A stretch of 64,000 bases of DNA. It comes from Epiperipatus broadwayi (lineage: Eukaryota > Onychophora > Udeonychophora > Euonychophora > Peripatidae). The DNA lies in contig JAQFVV010006215.1 of NCBI GenBank assembly GCA_028023455.1, positions 3,827,230 through 3,891,229 of the forward strand, in the 5' to 3' direction. The translations under genes were made by a program, and so were the position numbers. Each line of letters opens with the position of its first letter. Positions within the stretch are counted from its first letter, which is position 1. This document shows positions 23,495 through 36,910 of the stretch, piece by piece. A model generated the notes under the pieces. That model worked only from the letters and a program-made list of their open reading frames with translations. It ran no database searches and had not been told where the DNA came from.

Positions 23495-25365
23495 TGTAAT
23501 GGGACCGTCATATGTAATAGATTGGAAATGTACAATAGGAGAACAAAATAGCCCAATCATTGAATGCCATATGTAACAGGATGAACTGTGTTTCATGTCC
23601 CACAATTGGTCATGCTATATGTGATGGGATGATGTCTATACTACCATGCTCTTATTTAAGAACCCAAAGACTTGGTTGGCATATGTAACAGGATGAACTA
23701 TTCTCATTGAGGTGTATTTAATTATGGTCATCCATCTGGTCTTCCAAGTAGGGCATTAAACCTGATAAGGCAAGTCAGTTATTTGATGATTTACCTAAGT
23801 TTTATGAAGTGATCCCATGATGATTAATGATTGAGTGGGATGGAATTCACACTTGCATAACTTTCCTTACTTGACCGCTTCTTGATCCTCATTATGCCAC
23901 AGAGTTCAAACTCAGGAAAAATGTACATGTATTATATTTCAAGATATGATTATTTCATGACTGACACGTGTATTGGTTATGTGTATTGTGTGATTAATTG
24001 GAAAATAGACAAAATAAAAAACAACCAATTTAATTTAATATTTAACAAATTAATTTTGATGATGGTTTCCATTCATGATTGTTCTATAACAAAAATAATG
24101 TGTTGGCTTAACTTAATAATTGTATAGATATGATATCCTTCATTTATGTTCACTAACTATTTACTAACCCATACTTTTGATCTCTATGAAGAATAATCAT
24201 TCCCCATTACAACTTAACAATCTCAAATTTACATCGAAGACAATTTAAAAACTATATTTTAACAATTAACTCTTTGATAACTAATTCATGTCATTATTTG
24301 ATCATTAATTTCCAATCTACCTGTCTATATTTTGTGATTTATTGAGAGTTGCTTTCAAATTCTGCACCCTCTCCTATTCTGGTGTCATATAGATCGATGA
24401 TAAAACAGACCAATCCATTCAAGGATTTAATCACACATTTCAAATAACAAATAATTAAATTAATTGAACAAAAACATATATAACATCAAATATTGTAATT
24501 GTCAAAATATGAGTGCTTAATAGTATATAAGACTAAAGTCTGATCTTTCAAGTCAGTAGATTAGTCCATCTATTGGCAAGCAAGCTTGGGAGTCTGCACC
24601 TATATTTTATTATTAAATGAAAAATTAATATTATAATTGATGACTCCTCTTCCTCATAGACTAATTGATGATTGGATGAATTGATTCTGTTTCAAAGGAA
24701 AGAAATCAATTTAACAAGCAAAATAAAAAATAAAACAAAACATAACATGAAATATTAATCCAGGTATAGTCTGTCCAGTTCAAAATATTACAGTTCATGT
24801 TGGAAAACATCTAATATCTTTTCCTTTAGGAAAGAGTTTTTGCATTAACTGGATGGTAGTTTATCTGATGGTATTCGGTCACCATTTGGGTCTTCGTGGT
24901 GGTCACTCCTTTTATAAACTATCTTTCCTGTGCTGAGATAATTTCTTTACTTGGCTGTAACACATTGTAAATATTTTGTTAGTATGGTCACCATGGATGT
25001 TAATTTTAAATGATAATCATATCTGAAATTCATGGTTGTATGATCAGCAGCTCTATCCCAGTGATGTTTTTTCAATTCCTAGCCATGCATGATTTGTTCT
25101 TTTCTAGCTTATGACTTGGGTTAAAAATATAAACTTTACGGAATTATGGTGAGTCATTTAATCAAATTCCTCAAGTTGCAAATATAGTGGTTTATGAGCT
25201 TTAATATTGAGGATAGTTAAGATGATAAATAAATTAATTTTAGGATTTTATCAAGTAACTTTTTTTGAAGATGCAATTTATTTGCTTTTGTTTTTTCTTA
25301 AAAAAAAAACAAGTTGTTTTATATTATCTGATGTTTGATTTTTAGATGCATGAGTTTCAAGTTCA
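23495..25365 (-). repeat. 3' LTR (1.87 kb) of the long-LTR element
   Basis: Collinear with 29116-30812 over its whole length, with about 15 percent difference plus indels. Short open frames inside (23423-23605, 23882-24127) are chance. Near its left end the word TGTAAC-AGGATG and variants recur several times. Confidence 0.78.
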
Positions 25366-28099
25366 CACTTTTGTTTTCATTGGTAACATCATTTTGATCT
25401 TTATAGAATTTTTTGCTGGATTAATAAACAAAAAAAAAGTTTAACATTAATGATTTCTTTTTGTTTTTTGAGATTTTTACTTGCTTGCGTTTAAGGGTTT
25501 GGTATTATAATGGTCGGGGAATATGAACCAGACCCTATTTGCCATACAGGGTGCCACTAGACTATTTGAACCTAGAAAATTGATAATCCTAGGCAGATAA
25601 CCTTGGGGAAAAAATCCAACTTTTATTTTATTGACCGTTAGCCCTTACTACTAGTTCAAGGAGTAGCTGAGATTTATAATAAAACTTATTTAAAACAAAA
25701 CTTATTTAAAACATTTTAATAAAGAAAAAGATTTTTTAAAAAAAAACACTGCCAGTAATTATCACATAAAAATATTTATTTATGCACATATATAAATTTA
25801 AATTTGAGGAATAAATTAATCATACTTTAATTTATTATTATTTTATACTTTAGTTAAAATCCACACAGATGGACAGTTTATATAATTTTATTTTAGAATG
25901 AGGAACATAGATAAGCTACATAGATTATGCAATTAAAACTTTTCAAAACATCTAACCTCAGGCTAAAGTTTCTAGCTAAGCCTACGCTTGCTTCCTGATA
26001 TATAGACACAACCAATGCACTATGAAGATGTTACCACGAAACCATGCTGACAGGAATGAAAATCCGCAGTGTGATATTATTTAAAGGAAATGATCCTCAT
26101 CCAGTACAGAAATGTGTGTCTGTCTGGCGAAGGAAATCATATATATATATATATAACATTAAAAGAAATGCATTGTATGGAGAAAGAGTGGTCTATTGCC
26201 AACTTATAGTCTCTATTCATAGAATGAAAGGAAATCAATGTCACAGGGAATAATCTGCATCCATTGCAATGGGATGACTACACCTTTGGATCATGCATTC
26301 AGTTGGGCATGCTTGCCCTGTATGCTAACATGCTTCAAATTACATTGATATAAGCACTAATATATCCCTCCACCAGCATCGACTCAACTATGAAACAAAT
26401 AGTTTGAAATTAAACCCCTTTAAACTAACAAACTTTAACAAATCCATTTAGCCATCTACACCCAACTTAAATTTAATACATTTTAATAATTTAGTTAATA
26501 AATACAAAATAAATAAATAAAAATAGAAATGATTGATTAAAAAAAGATTAACTGATCTAATGTCATATTCTTGGTCAGATAAGAGTTCTTTTAAAAGTTA
26601 TGTTTAGCTGCCACATTAAAAGCTTGTTTAAGAGATCGATCTATATAAGTTCATATTGAAAAAAAAGTTTATACTTCCCAGAGTAAGTTTTTACAAATCC
26701 TCCTGGTTGTGGCAGGTTTATGGAAGTCCATACTAAGTCTCACATTTTGTGTAATTGTTCTCTGGAGATGAAACCACTTCTTGACAATACTTGGGTCAGG
26801 AACTGTCATAGGGAGGCCTTACCTGATGCATAAAAGGAAACATTTTATTGCAAGACCCCTACATCATGGAATCCACAATACAGCTGCAAGTTTAATAGTC
26901 AGATTAAAACAACAACTAATGAATTCAACATTTTTCTCTTTTTATAGTATTAGGCCTCCCTTATTACTAAATTTACAGATCCATCGAACATGACATCAGT
27001 GATCCTAAGGTTCGGATGTTTTCTTTTCTGGCCCATGCATGTCTTGATGCTTGCATTGGTCAATCTTTAATTTTTTTATTCTCTTATCTGACCATTCAAT
27101 TATTTAAGTGCCCCAAGGGCTAGTTTACTTTACATTTAAACATGATTTTTAAAATAGAAATTAATTAATATTTACTCCTATTTTCTTTTATATAACTTTT
27201 TACTAAAAGTACCAATCTTTAGATCTTTACTTTTTTCTACAAAAAAGTACTTTTAAATACTTTTTTTTAAAAAAGTTTTCCATCTGTGCCATAATATATA
27301 TGTTAAATAAGTATTTTAATTTTCTGTTTTTACGTTTTTAATAAATCAATTTTTATTTAAGATTTATTTTTCCCTTTATTTTAATTTTAAAATAATGTAA
27401 TGGCATAAGTATACCATTACAGTATATATATATATATAAATCAGTATTGTCAATAATATAATTTTAACTCAAATTTTATACAAAAGTATTAATATAAAAT
27501 CAATAATGTGCTTTTGACAATTGTTGGTGGTAATGGCTGTGTGGTCAGTTTAAATGTGCTCTTATATTTCCCCTTCATTTAAGAGATTAAAAAATATATA
27601 TATTTATTTAATTCTCATGTTTTTATTTAAAAAAATACAAAATGATTTTTTTTATTTAGGTTTGTCTTTTGTAGTTGGTACATTTATTGATCTTTAGATT
27701 TGGTTGTTACTTCAGGTTAAATTTTTTTTTCCATCCATTCTTTTTTAAATTTTTTGTTTAGTGCATAGGTTAGTATGATGGTGCTAGTTAGGGATCACAT
27801 GATAATGATCATGTATAAGTATCTACTGTAGATATCATGTATATGTGTTTAATAGCATTAATCCTGCTCTTATGTGAGGCTTATTAGATTTGTGTTGATG
27901 CTACTTAAACAGCTGACTATCCATTTTTGTCTGAATGGTGGACTCATTTAAATATTTGATCAATCCTAGGGTACTTTGTTACTTGTATTTGGATATTTCA
28001 TATGAAGTATCATATGAAGTACCATCGTCACTTGATCCTAGCATTACTGTCTTTTAGTTCTTATTTTAACCTGATGTAATCTAACCTTATACCTATTAT
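25366..28099. other. Interior of the long-LTR element, unassigned
   Basis: Downstream of integrase in the element's orientation. AT-rich with short G+C-richer spots near 25500, 26000-26280 and 26700-26900; the plus frames there (26044-26253, 26781-26993) show no family features. A (TA)n run lies at 26140-26155. Confidence 0.35.
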
Positions 28100-29000
28100 A
28101 TAATTACTTATGTGAAGAAGTTTTTGTATATGGGCACTGTATGTGCCACAGATTTCATCTCTGCAATCCAACCAATATGCATTTGGACCTGCTCATTTGA
28201 TGATAGTGAATGGTCCATAATAAGAGTTGCAGAATTTATAAAATATGAACTCTTGTGGTTTACTAACATGTGATGTTTTTACAAACACCTTGTCATCTAC
28301 CTTGAATTGGTAGTCTGTTTTTATTTTATTTTTGTTGTGTTTCTGGGACATGTGTTATCCTTTCATATGCTTCCCTCTGAACTCTTTGTGTGTCTCTAGG
28401 TAGTTTTGTAGTTGTTGGTACATATTTTTGGAATAAAACTGGTATGTTTTGGTTCAAGTGTAGTCTAATGAATGTGAATCCTATTGATTAATTTATATTC
28501 TAATTTATGTAATCAACTACACATTGCATGTGCTTTACTCAACCTTTATGTTTGTTCTCCAAATAGGTCCTGAACAAATGGCCAAGTTCCTGCAATATGA
28601 ATTCACAGGATTTGACTGTGCATTTCTAATGGAGGTCAGTACATATTTTAGTTGTTTTACTACTCATTTATTTCACTTTTTGGATAGAAAGGGATACCAT
28701 AATCTGTTATGATCATTCCTGGCTTTCCTATCTCTTTAAATGAAGGGTGTCTAATTCATTGATGGTATGTATAGTATTAGCTTGGGGTATTGGATAAGCT
28801 GCCATGATTTCAAAAAGAGATCATAAGGTACTAACAAATGCTTTTATTTATTTGATGGAGGTAAAGATCCATAAAAATCTATAGCTAAGACCTTATTTGG
28901 TCTTTCTGGTATGATAGATCTTATTGAACTAATGTAACTCTCATTTATTGGTTTGTCTTATTTCCATTCATCACATATTAAAATCATTAGCATATAAAGA
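28100..29000 (-). pseudogene. Degenerate gypsy integrase
   Basis: Read across stops on the minus strand: IIPERPNKVLAIDFYGSLPP (first catalytic Asp in AIDFYG) near 28930-28855, then KPGMIITDYG-like sequence near 28700 (second Asp), then YGPFTII near 28240 followed by AGPNAYWLDC, the GPY/F motif of the integrase C-terminal domain. The order matches Ty3/gypsy integrase. Multiple stops and frameshifts make it non-functional. The open plus frame at 28524-28712 is a shadow. Confidence 0.65.
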
Positions 29001-29115
29001 AATAATGGTATAATTTCAGGCCCCTAAATTTTGGCACCATATGTAATGGGATGCACTGGAAGTTGTAGTCTTAATATATGTGATTCATGATTCATGCTCC
29101 ATATTGGGTACCATA

Positions 29116-30812
29116 TGTAACAGGATGGTCATATGTAATAGATTGGAAATGTGCAATAGGAGAACAAAGTAGCCCAATCACTGAACACCATATGTAATGG
29201 GATGGACTGTGTTTTATGTCCCATGATTAGTCATGCTATATGTGATGGGATGAAATCTATACTGCCATGCTATTATTTAAGAGCTCCACAGGTTTGAGCT
29301 ATTCTTCTTGAGAGGTGTATTTAACTATGGCCATCCATTGGGTCTTCCAGACAGGGCATTAAACCTGATAAGGCAAGTCAGTTATTTGATGATTTATCTA
29401 GACTTATGAAGTGGTCCCATGATGATTAATGATTGAGTGATATGGAGTTCACACTTGCATAACTTCCCTTACTTGAAGGTTTGATTATTTTGTGATTGTC
29501 ATGTGTAATGGATATGCATATTGGGTGATTAATCAGAATATAGATAAATGAAATGAAAAACAATCAATTTAATATTTAACAAATTAATTTTGATGATGGT
29601 TTCCATTCATAACTGTTTTATAATGAAAGCAATGTGTTTACTTAATTTAATAATTGTATACTCATGATCATCCTTCGTTTGTGTTCATTAACTATTTACT
29701 ACCCATGTCTTTGATCCCTATCATGGATAACCATTCCACATTCCAATTTAATCTCAAATTTACATTGAAGACAATTTAAAAACATTTTAACAATGAACTC
29801 TTTGATAACTAATTCCTGTCATCATTTGATCATTAATTTCCAATCTGTCTGTCTATATTTTGTGATTTGTTGAGAGTTGCTTTCAAATTCTGAGCTCCCT
29901 CCTATTCTGGTATCATACAGATCTATGATAGAACAGACCAATCACTCAAGGGTTTAGTCATATATTCCAATTAACAAATAATAATAAAATTAATTAAATA
30001 AAAACATATATAACATCAAATATTGTAATTGTTAAAATGTGAGTGCTTAATATTATATAAGAACAAAGTTTCACCCTTTAAGTCAGTAGATTAGTGTGTT
30101 TATTAGCAAGCACACTTGGGATTCTGCACCTATATTTTATTATTAAATGAAAAATTAATATTATAATAGATGACTAAATGGTGATTGGATGGATTGACTC
30201 TCTGTTTCAAAAGAAAGAAATCACTTTAACAAGCAAAATAAAAAAAATATAAAACATAACATAAAATATTAATCCAGTGTAGTCTGGTCAGTTCAAAATA
30301 TTATAGTTCATATTGGAGAACATCTGAGTATTTTTTCCTTTAGGAAAGTTCCTTTGCATTAACTATATGGTAGTTTACCTAATCGTATTTGGTTACCATT
30401 TGGGTCTTCGTGGTGGTAAACTATATTTCCTATGCTGAGATAATTTCTTTTTGTTCACATGGTCATCATGGATGTTAATTTTTAAATTATAATCATAACG
30501 AAAATGTATCATTGTATGAGCAGCTCCATAACCAAGATGTTTTCTTACTTCCTAACTATGCATGATTTGTTCTTTTCTAGCTTATAACTTAGATTAAAAT
30601 ATAAGCTTTATGGAATTGGGATGGGTTCTTTAATCAACTTCCTCAAATTGCAATTATAGTGGCTTATGAGCTTTAATATTGAGGATAGTTAAGATGACAA
30701 ATAAATTAATTTTAGGACTTTATCAAGTAACTTTTCTTGAAGACATGATTTATTTGCCTTGTGTTCTCTATTGTCTGATGCTTGATTTTTAGATCCATGA
30801 GTTTCAAGTTCA
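29116..30812 (-). repeat. 5' LTR (1.70 kb) of the long-LTR element
   Basis: Second copy of the long repeat. It is shorter than its partner mainly through small deletions near 29290 and 30410-30470. Confidence 0.78.
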
Positions 30813-32968
30813 TATATATATATCACATTGATGCAATAATTATATATATTTTTTAAAAAATGACACTATCAGATTAAAAAATATATATCATTTCTAATAA
30901 TTAATTTATTAATAAAACAAACAAATAAATTGCTTATGACACTTTTGTCATTCAATAATTATTGCTAGGAAAACAAAAAAAAACAACAAACCCTTTTTAA
31001 AATAAACATCAAAACTTAACCCCGCACCCTCCAATTTCTTATTTTCCTATAAATTTTAATAAAAAGTTGTAAGAAAAAAATTTCTTTTTAAATTTATAGT
31101 AAAATGAGAAAAGATGGAGAGAGGGATTAAGTTTTAATGTTTAAAAAAAGGGGGAGGGGTTGTTTTCCTAGCAATAATTGAAAGACAAAAGTGTTATAAG
31201 CAATTGAATGCCAATTTGTCTATTTTTTAAATTAATAAATTAATTATTAAACAGGGTTATATATTTTTAACAAATCCAATGGTAAGTGTAATTTTAATAT
31301 ATATATATATTGCATTAATCAACCTTGGTGTCCGGGCTAATTGGTAAGTACCCAAATTTTCTCTTCAGGCTGCTTAATATAATGCTTTTTTAAAATTTAA
31401 TATTGTCTGCAAGCTTTCTTGAAATATTTCTGTTGTTTTTAATATATATCTCTTCTAATATCATATTAAATATGTAACCTTTCTTTGAATAGTATTTTCT
31501 TTTTTTGGTTTACAAAAAAAATTATTGATTTATATTGATTTAAATCATCATATACACTAATTACCCATAATTTTTGAATCAGCTGATAATTATTTTCCAA
31601 ATCAGAACTCTCTATAAAAGTAAGAAATCTTAAATAATTTGAAAAATTCATTTTTTTAGTGCAAACTAACAAATGTAATACTTCTTTTTCACAACTATCT
31701 TGGATAATGAAGCTTCCTAGATAACAAAATCATATCATTGATAATCTGATCACAATTTTAAAGTTGCATGGTAATATGATTAATAATATAAAGACAGTAA
31801 AAATATCCTACAACTAGCACATATTGCAAAAGTAATACTATTTAGTCAATTGCTAAATACTTCCAATGTTTCTTTTTTGTTTTACTCCTCTTGATGCCTA
31901 TTTAGTAAATAATAGCTGAATGGATGGTATGTTGGATGCAAAAATTGTAAACTTACTTAGAATTTAAAAACATTTGGGTTTCAACTAGATTCAAAAGCAA
32001 TTTTATCTCTTGGTGATAATCTGAGATCAGTTTGTGATACCTTATCATAAATAATTTGTAATGTGTATAATTATTAAACACACATGGTCCTCCTTATTTA
32101 GGCAAATATTAGTAGATTATTGGATATCTCTCAATCTAGTTATAGCAAATATAGATTTTCAAGCATGAATGAATATATATTATATAGGTTAAAGCAAAAT
32201 GCTTCATTTTCATTCTAACCCATTCCAAATGATTCATATATGATCATTTAATTCTTCAACATTCAAAATCTTAATATTCTTGATGCTATGTGATGTCTTT
32301 TCAAAATAAATAAAATACATGTTGTATGTGTCTTGTATGTGTCTAAGATTTTTAAGATTGTCCATCTGTAATGTTATGCAATATATTTAATGCCCAAATA
32401 GTTTTGAGTAGAAACCATCTTGCTCTCTAAAAGATGTATGCTTACAGCTTTCATTATTGTTTCTAAGCATATACAGAGTCAAAATTTCACAGAGTACTTA
32501 TAATAGTGCAATTTTGCACTAATATTAGTTGAGGTTACAAAAAAAAAAGGAAATTGATTAATATGTCTTTTTTTTATAATCTGACATCATTTTTTTTTTT
32601 TTTCAGTTATTAGGTGATAATTCATGATGATTCAATAGAATCTTTAAGTTGTTTTAATGATCTTTGAATAATATATCTAGACATTGTCAATGTGTCTTGT
32701 GTCACATTTTTGGGGTGCTGAATATAAATTAATGCAGAAATATGCAAATAAGTTAATATCTGTATCAACATCTAAAACATAAATTATGGAAGTCATAAAG
32801 TATCATTACTTACCTACATTCACTTGTTTTGTGAAGGTAATAAGTTTTCATTTATGGTTTTTAAGATTGTATTACATAGAACTTATTCACTATCAAATTT
32901 CTTGTTATAAAATGCATTGCTGTAATTAATGATTTACAGTTGTATATAATATTATTCGTCTTTTATAT
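30813..32968. other. AT-rich DNA without recognised feature
   Basis: Contains a diffuse inverted pairing around 30830-31310 (TATATATATTTTTTAAAAAA versus AAAAATATATAACC-type flanks; the AATAATTATTGCTAGGAAAAC word at 30954 recurs inverted near 31160). It may be an old hairpin element about 480 bp long. Otherwise nothing. Confidence 0.35.
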
Positions 32969-32973
32969 GTTAG

Positions 32974-33535
32974 TGCTGTGTACAGCCACTCACTCAGCTT
33001 AACAATCAGGTAAAATAGATAAGCAGAAACCAAAATGATTAGACAAAATAGTTTAATTAGAATTATTAGTCGGATAGTTAATATTACATATATAAACTAG
33101 AATACAATTATCTTTAACTTACAATTGCTGGCCATGAAGACATACAAAAAAACATAATATAGACTGGTGTGACCTGCAAAGTTCCTAGGTCTACTTTTTC
33201 ACCTTCAGTGGTGTTCACTGGGTTTTTTTGTTGCTAGATTTAAACACTCTTGACTTTCATGTGTAATCAGTAAGTTCCTACTGCAAGTGCTCTGTAGTTA
33301 TTTTTTGCTCCCTTTTTATTCTTGATAAGGAATGTTGCACAAACCAATTAATTCTTGGCTATTGTCTACTTTTAGAAATAAGCACTTTTAGTTTTTAATC
33401 AGGAGCACTTATCTTTAATATAACTGGTTAGTAGCATATCAAAATTTAAATTACAAAATTCCTTTCTTATTGTCTATTTTATTTAATAAAACTTATTTTA
33501 ATAAAACTTATTAATTATTATATATGTATATAGCA
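32974..33535 (-). repeat. 3' LTR
   Basis: Left copy. Differs from the right copy by scattered changes and an internal indel near the TTTAATC-AGGAGC region. Confidence 0.9.
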
Positions 33536-33553
33536 CCTCCACCACTTCAGAAA

Positions 33554-34203
33554 TTATTGTTTTTGAAATCTTACACAGTCTTTTAAGCAAGTGGGTTTTT
33601 TTCTTGTTCTTAAAGATCTTTGCGGAGATGTTTTCTCTTCTACTGGCATTTTGTTGACTTCTTCAGTTTCTTGATCGTGGATTTCTCTTTGGTTTTGGGA
33701 ATGTGTGGTGCTGTAGTACTTTTGGATTGCATTAATTCTTCTTCTCGATGTCTCACGATTTATATGTTTGCATGTTGTTTTTCCACTTTCTGTCTCTACA
33801 AGTATTATTTGTCTTGATAGAATTTCTTTTATGAAAGCCTTCATCCAGTATTTCCTGATAACATCTCTAACCCACATTTTTTTTCCCTTGGAAAAAATAG
33901 TATCTCCAGTGTTGCTTTTGTAGTGTGTAGAGTTTTGTTCTGGGTGGATTAATGATAGTTTCGTGCAAAGTTTCCATCCGAAAATTAATACACCTTTACT
34001 AACTAGATTTATTAACTCTTGCTCCACCTTAGTTTGCAGCACAAAAGGGACCTTTCTGGGTCTGCAAATAATGGGGTCACCCCATCTTGTAGCTCTATGT
34101 TTATAGGAATCATCATAATTTTGCTCTCATCACTTTTAAATAACTCATTATATTGATTTCTCATTTCTTGACCAATAGCAACCTTATTTATCACACATAT
34201 CAC
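33554..34203 (-). pseudogene. Pol remnant: RT start fused to integrase end
   Basis: The first frame (34203-34012) continues protease into the reverse transcriptase start (VTPLFADPERS). The next frame (34042-33554, 162 codons) opens with TKVEQELINLVSKGV, typical of the region just before RT motif 1, then jumps within a few residues to FGWKLCTKLSLIHPEQ, GKKMWVRDVIRK and IILVETESGK, typical of the integrase C-terminus. About 3 kb encoding RT, RNase H and the integrase core is therefore missing in-frame. The C-terminus (SLRTRKKPTCLKD) is the usual basic end. Confidence 0.75.
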
Positions 34204-34492
34204 TATTCCCAGAGCATTGAACCATTCCCTACCTATAATAGGATTAAGACCACTCCTGTACTATATATAACAGTAGTGTTCAAACATTACTATTTAATTC
34301 AATCTGAGCCATCACTTTTCCTAATATCTTCATACTGTTTCCACTAGTGTCTTTTGCTCTTAACCTTGTTTTCATTAATAAAGAGGGATTTTTTTCGATT
34401 TTGCAATACGTTCTCGCAGTCTTTGAGTGATATTGACATGCCTGCTCCGCTGTCAATTTCCGTTTTCACTTGTGTCTGTAATAATTTAACTA
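34204..34492 (-). pseudogene. Retropepsin remnant
   Basis: The minus strand reads VKTEIDSGAGMSI near 34440-34465, the D-S/T-G-A active site of retroviral-type aspartic protease. About 65 codons later NPIIGREWFNALGI (near 34215-34255) matches the conserved Gly-Arg-Asp/Glu-Trp helix. A stop and a frameshift separate the two. Confidence 0.68.
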
Positions 34493-35330
34493 TCAGCATA
34501 AACTGATTGCCGTATCCAATCTGTGTTTTGTAAATATCACCCTTTTTTTATTTTTGACTTTACAAATTGGTGAGCTACTGCGATCCTTTTCTCCTTTATT
34601 TTGACATACTTTCTGCAAATGCCCAACTTTACCACAGGTCCTACAACACTCCTTGATATATCTACACTTACATGCCATGTGGCCTTTTCCCCCACAACAA
34701 TAACACACTATTTCATATGTTTTTCTCTTAATAGGTTGGGACTTATTTTCGGTTTTCCGAATATATGCATTACTGTCATTTTTGTTGGCAAAATTTCTAA
34801 ATTCTTCCGATTGGTTGAGTATAATTTCATGGGCTATTCCCATTTTGGTTGCTTCCTCATATGTCAACTCTCTTGAGGCCAATAACTGCTGCCTAAGCCT
34901 ATCATCTGACATGCCCCAAATAATTGTTTAAGCAGATTATTCTCTAAGGTGTCGCCATAACTGCAACTCTTAGCAAGTTCTCTTATGCTTGATCGTAGTC
35001 TCGTATACGCTCTCCCTTGTTTTGCCTTCGGTTTCTAAAGTGTAGTCTTGCAACATGCTTCAAAGGCTGGGGTCTGAAAAAATTTATTTAATTTCCCCAT
35101 AACTACATTGTATGGCAAATTCTCTGGCTATTCATGTTCACAGAGCCTATTTTCTATTTCTATTACTTGCTGCCCAGCATAACACAATAACGTGGCAACT
35201 TTTATGGGGTCACTTGTTGTACCATTAATCAAAAACAGTTTCTTGATTCTCTTAAGGTAAATTAGACAATCAAAAGGGTTGGTTATTAATGTTGAACTTG
35301 TTAATTGTTACTTGAGGCACTGATGTCATC
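34493..35330 (-). pseudogene. gag of the deleted gypsy element, two zinc knuckles
   Basis: The open frame 34912-34493 (139 codons) contains RLRQQLLASRELTYEEATKM and two CCHC knuckles, CYCCGGKGHMACKC and CRTCGKVGHLQKVC. Upstream, 35330-34915 can be read as the capsid part (INGTTSDPIKVATLLCYAGQ near the start, LENNLLKQLFGACQ at the junction), interrupted by stops and a frameshift. Double knuckles and the capsid motifs are normal for Ty3/gypsy Gag. The product would bind element RNA; this copy is broken. Confidence 0.78.
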
Positions 35331-35601
35331 ATTTTCTATTTTACTTTTTTTTTTTTTTTAAAAATTGTTTTCTATTTCACTATGAAATAACTATTAAACA
35401 TGCTTACTAAAACAAATTACTATTAATATGCTTACTAAAACATTTCTCTGACTACTAATTCGATATTCACCCAGAATTCGATTCACAATTTTCTTGTCAC
35501 TTTCTCTACATTATACAATTCAATTCGAATCCACTATTGTTTCTAATTTGAACTAGATTTTTCTACTGGAACGTATCCTGTCAGTGATTGCACCAGTTTT
35601 C

Positions 35602-36184
35602 TGCTGTGTACAGCCACTCACTCGGCTTAACATTCAGGTAAAATAGACAAGCAGAAACCAAAATGATTAGACAAAATAGTTTAATTAGAATTATTAGTCG
35701 GATAGTTAATGTTACATATATAAACTAGAATAGTTATCTTTAACTTACGATCGCTGGCCATGAAGGCATATAAAGAAACATAATACAGACCAGTGTGGCC
35801 TGCAAAATTCCTAGGTCCACTTTTTCACTTTCAGTGGTGGAGTTCACTGGGTTTTTTTCATTGCTAAATTTAAACACTCTTGACTTTCATGTGCAATCAA
35901 TAAGTTTCTCGCTGCAAGTGCTCTGTAGTTATTTTTTGTTCCCTTTTTATACTTGATAAGGAATGTTGCAGAAACCAATTAATTCTCAGCTATTGTCTAC
36001 TTTTAGAAATCAGCACTTTTAATCTAGTTGCATTAATTAGTTTCTAATCAGGAGCGCTTATTTTTAATACAACTGATCAATAGCATACCAAAATTTAAAT
36101 TACAAAATTACTTTCTTATTCTCTATTTCATTTAATAAAACTTATTTTAATAAAACTTATTAATTATTATATATAGATATAGCA
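35602..36184 (-). repeat. 5' LTR
   Basis: Right copy, slightly longer because of an about 20-bp stretch near 36025 absent from its partner. Confidence 0.9.
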
Positions 36185-36224
36185 GTTAGTTAACTTTTCA
36201 TATACAAATATAACTCATATAAGT

Positions 36225-36360
36225 TTTAGGAGTTTAAGAATAAGAGTTTTATTGTCTTAATCTTGATATCATATACATCCACTAATCATTGCTAAGAGTA
36301 TGATATCAAGATTAAGATATCTAAAATAATAAAACTTTTATTCTTAAGTTTTTCATACTT
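36225..36360. repeat. Hairpin repeat (small MITE-like)
   Basis: GAATAAGAGTTTTATTGTCT...ATCTTGATATCATA pairs with TATGATATCAAGATTAAGAT...AAAACTTTTATTCTTAAG. Stem about 45 bp, loop about 30 bp. Confidence 0.75.
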
Positions 36361-36759
36361 AGCATTATTCCAAGTGCTTATATCAATCATTCATCTTTTG
36401 TAAATCCTCTTTTTTACTATTTTATTTAAGTCTTTAACTATAAATGAATTCTTATTCTGCACTTTTTTTGAATCATCAAAATATTAAAACAATAATTCAA
36501 ATATAAATCCTTTTTTATTATTTTGTTTAAATCTCTCAATTATAAATGAACTTATTCTTGCAACTTTCTTTCTAGCAGTCAAAATAATTGCCAAAAATTC
36601 AAAATATAAATATTTTATATATTTATTATTATCATTTTTTGCTAATATAGTATAGAAGCCTCCCTGAGATTTCTGATAAATATATTTTATTATGAAAAAT
36701 TTAAATTTAGAAAAACAAACATAAATATCAATTTGTTATTGTAGTAATAATTATATTTA

Positions 36760-36910
36760 TAAAGCGCATACTCGTTACTTAAAGTAATATTTATTAAGGC
36801 TATTGTCTTTTAAATAAATATTGTGTTAAAGATTTGTAGAGGTCCCTACTGAGGTTTTTTCAGGCGCATAGTCTTAAGGTTATAGCCTTAATAAATATTA
36901 CTTTGTTATT
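36760..36910. repeat. Hairpin repeat
   Basis: AAAGTAATATTTATTAAGGC at 36781 pairs with GCCTTAATAAATATTACTTT ending at 36903, with further pairing of CGCATA words inside. Confidence 0.65.

Larger units (their letters stand above)
23495..30812 (-). mobile_element. Old gypsy LTR retrotransposon with very long LTRs
   Basis: A 7.3-kb element delimited by direct repeats 23495-25365 and 29116-30812 that begin TGTAA(T/C) and end AGTTTCAAGTTCA. TATAT flanks both ends, compatible with a 5-bp duplication, though the flanks are simple sequence. Integrase relics on the minus strand (28.1-29.0 kb) set the orientation and place the 5' LTR on the right. On the minus strand the interior begins TATGGTACCCAATATGG, which could hold a TGG-starting primer-binding site. 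Most of gag-pol is missing: integrase relics lie next to the 5' LTR. The terminal exon of the Spatzle-like gene lies just outside, at 22964-23150. Confidence 0.72.
32974..36184 (-). mobile_element. Internally deleted Ty3/gypsy retrotransposon
   Basis: A 3211-bp element with LTRs of 562 bp (32974-33535) and 583 bp (35602-36184), starting TGCTGTGTACAGCC and ending ATATAGCA. It is flanked by the 5-bp duplication GTTAG (32969-32973 and 36185-36189). Minus orientation. A purine tract (GAAGTGGTGGAGG on the minus strand) adjoins the 3' LTR; the interior starts GAAAACTGGTGCAATCACTG, where TGGTGCA may begin the primer-binding site. The gag, protease and pol ends are present but the centre of pol is deleted. 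Confidence 0.9.
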
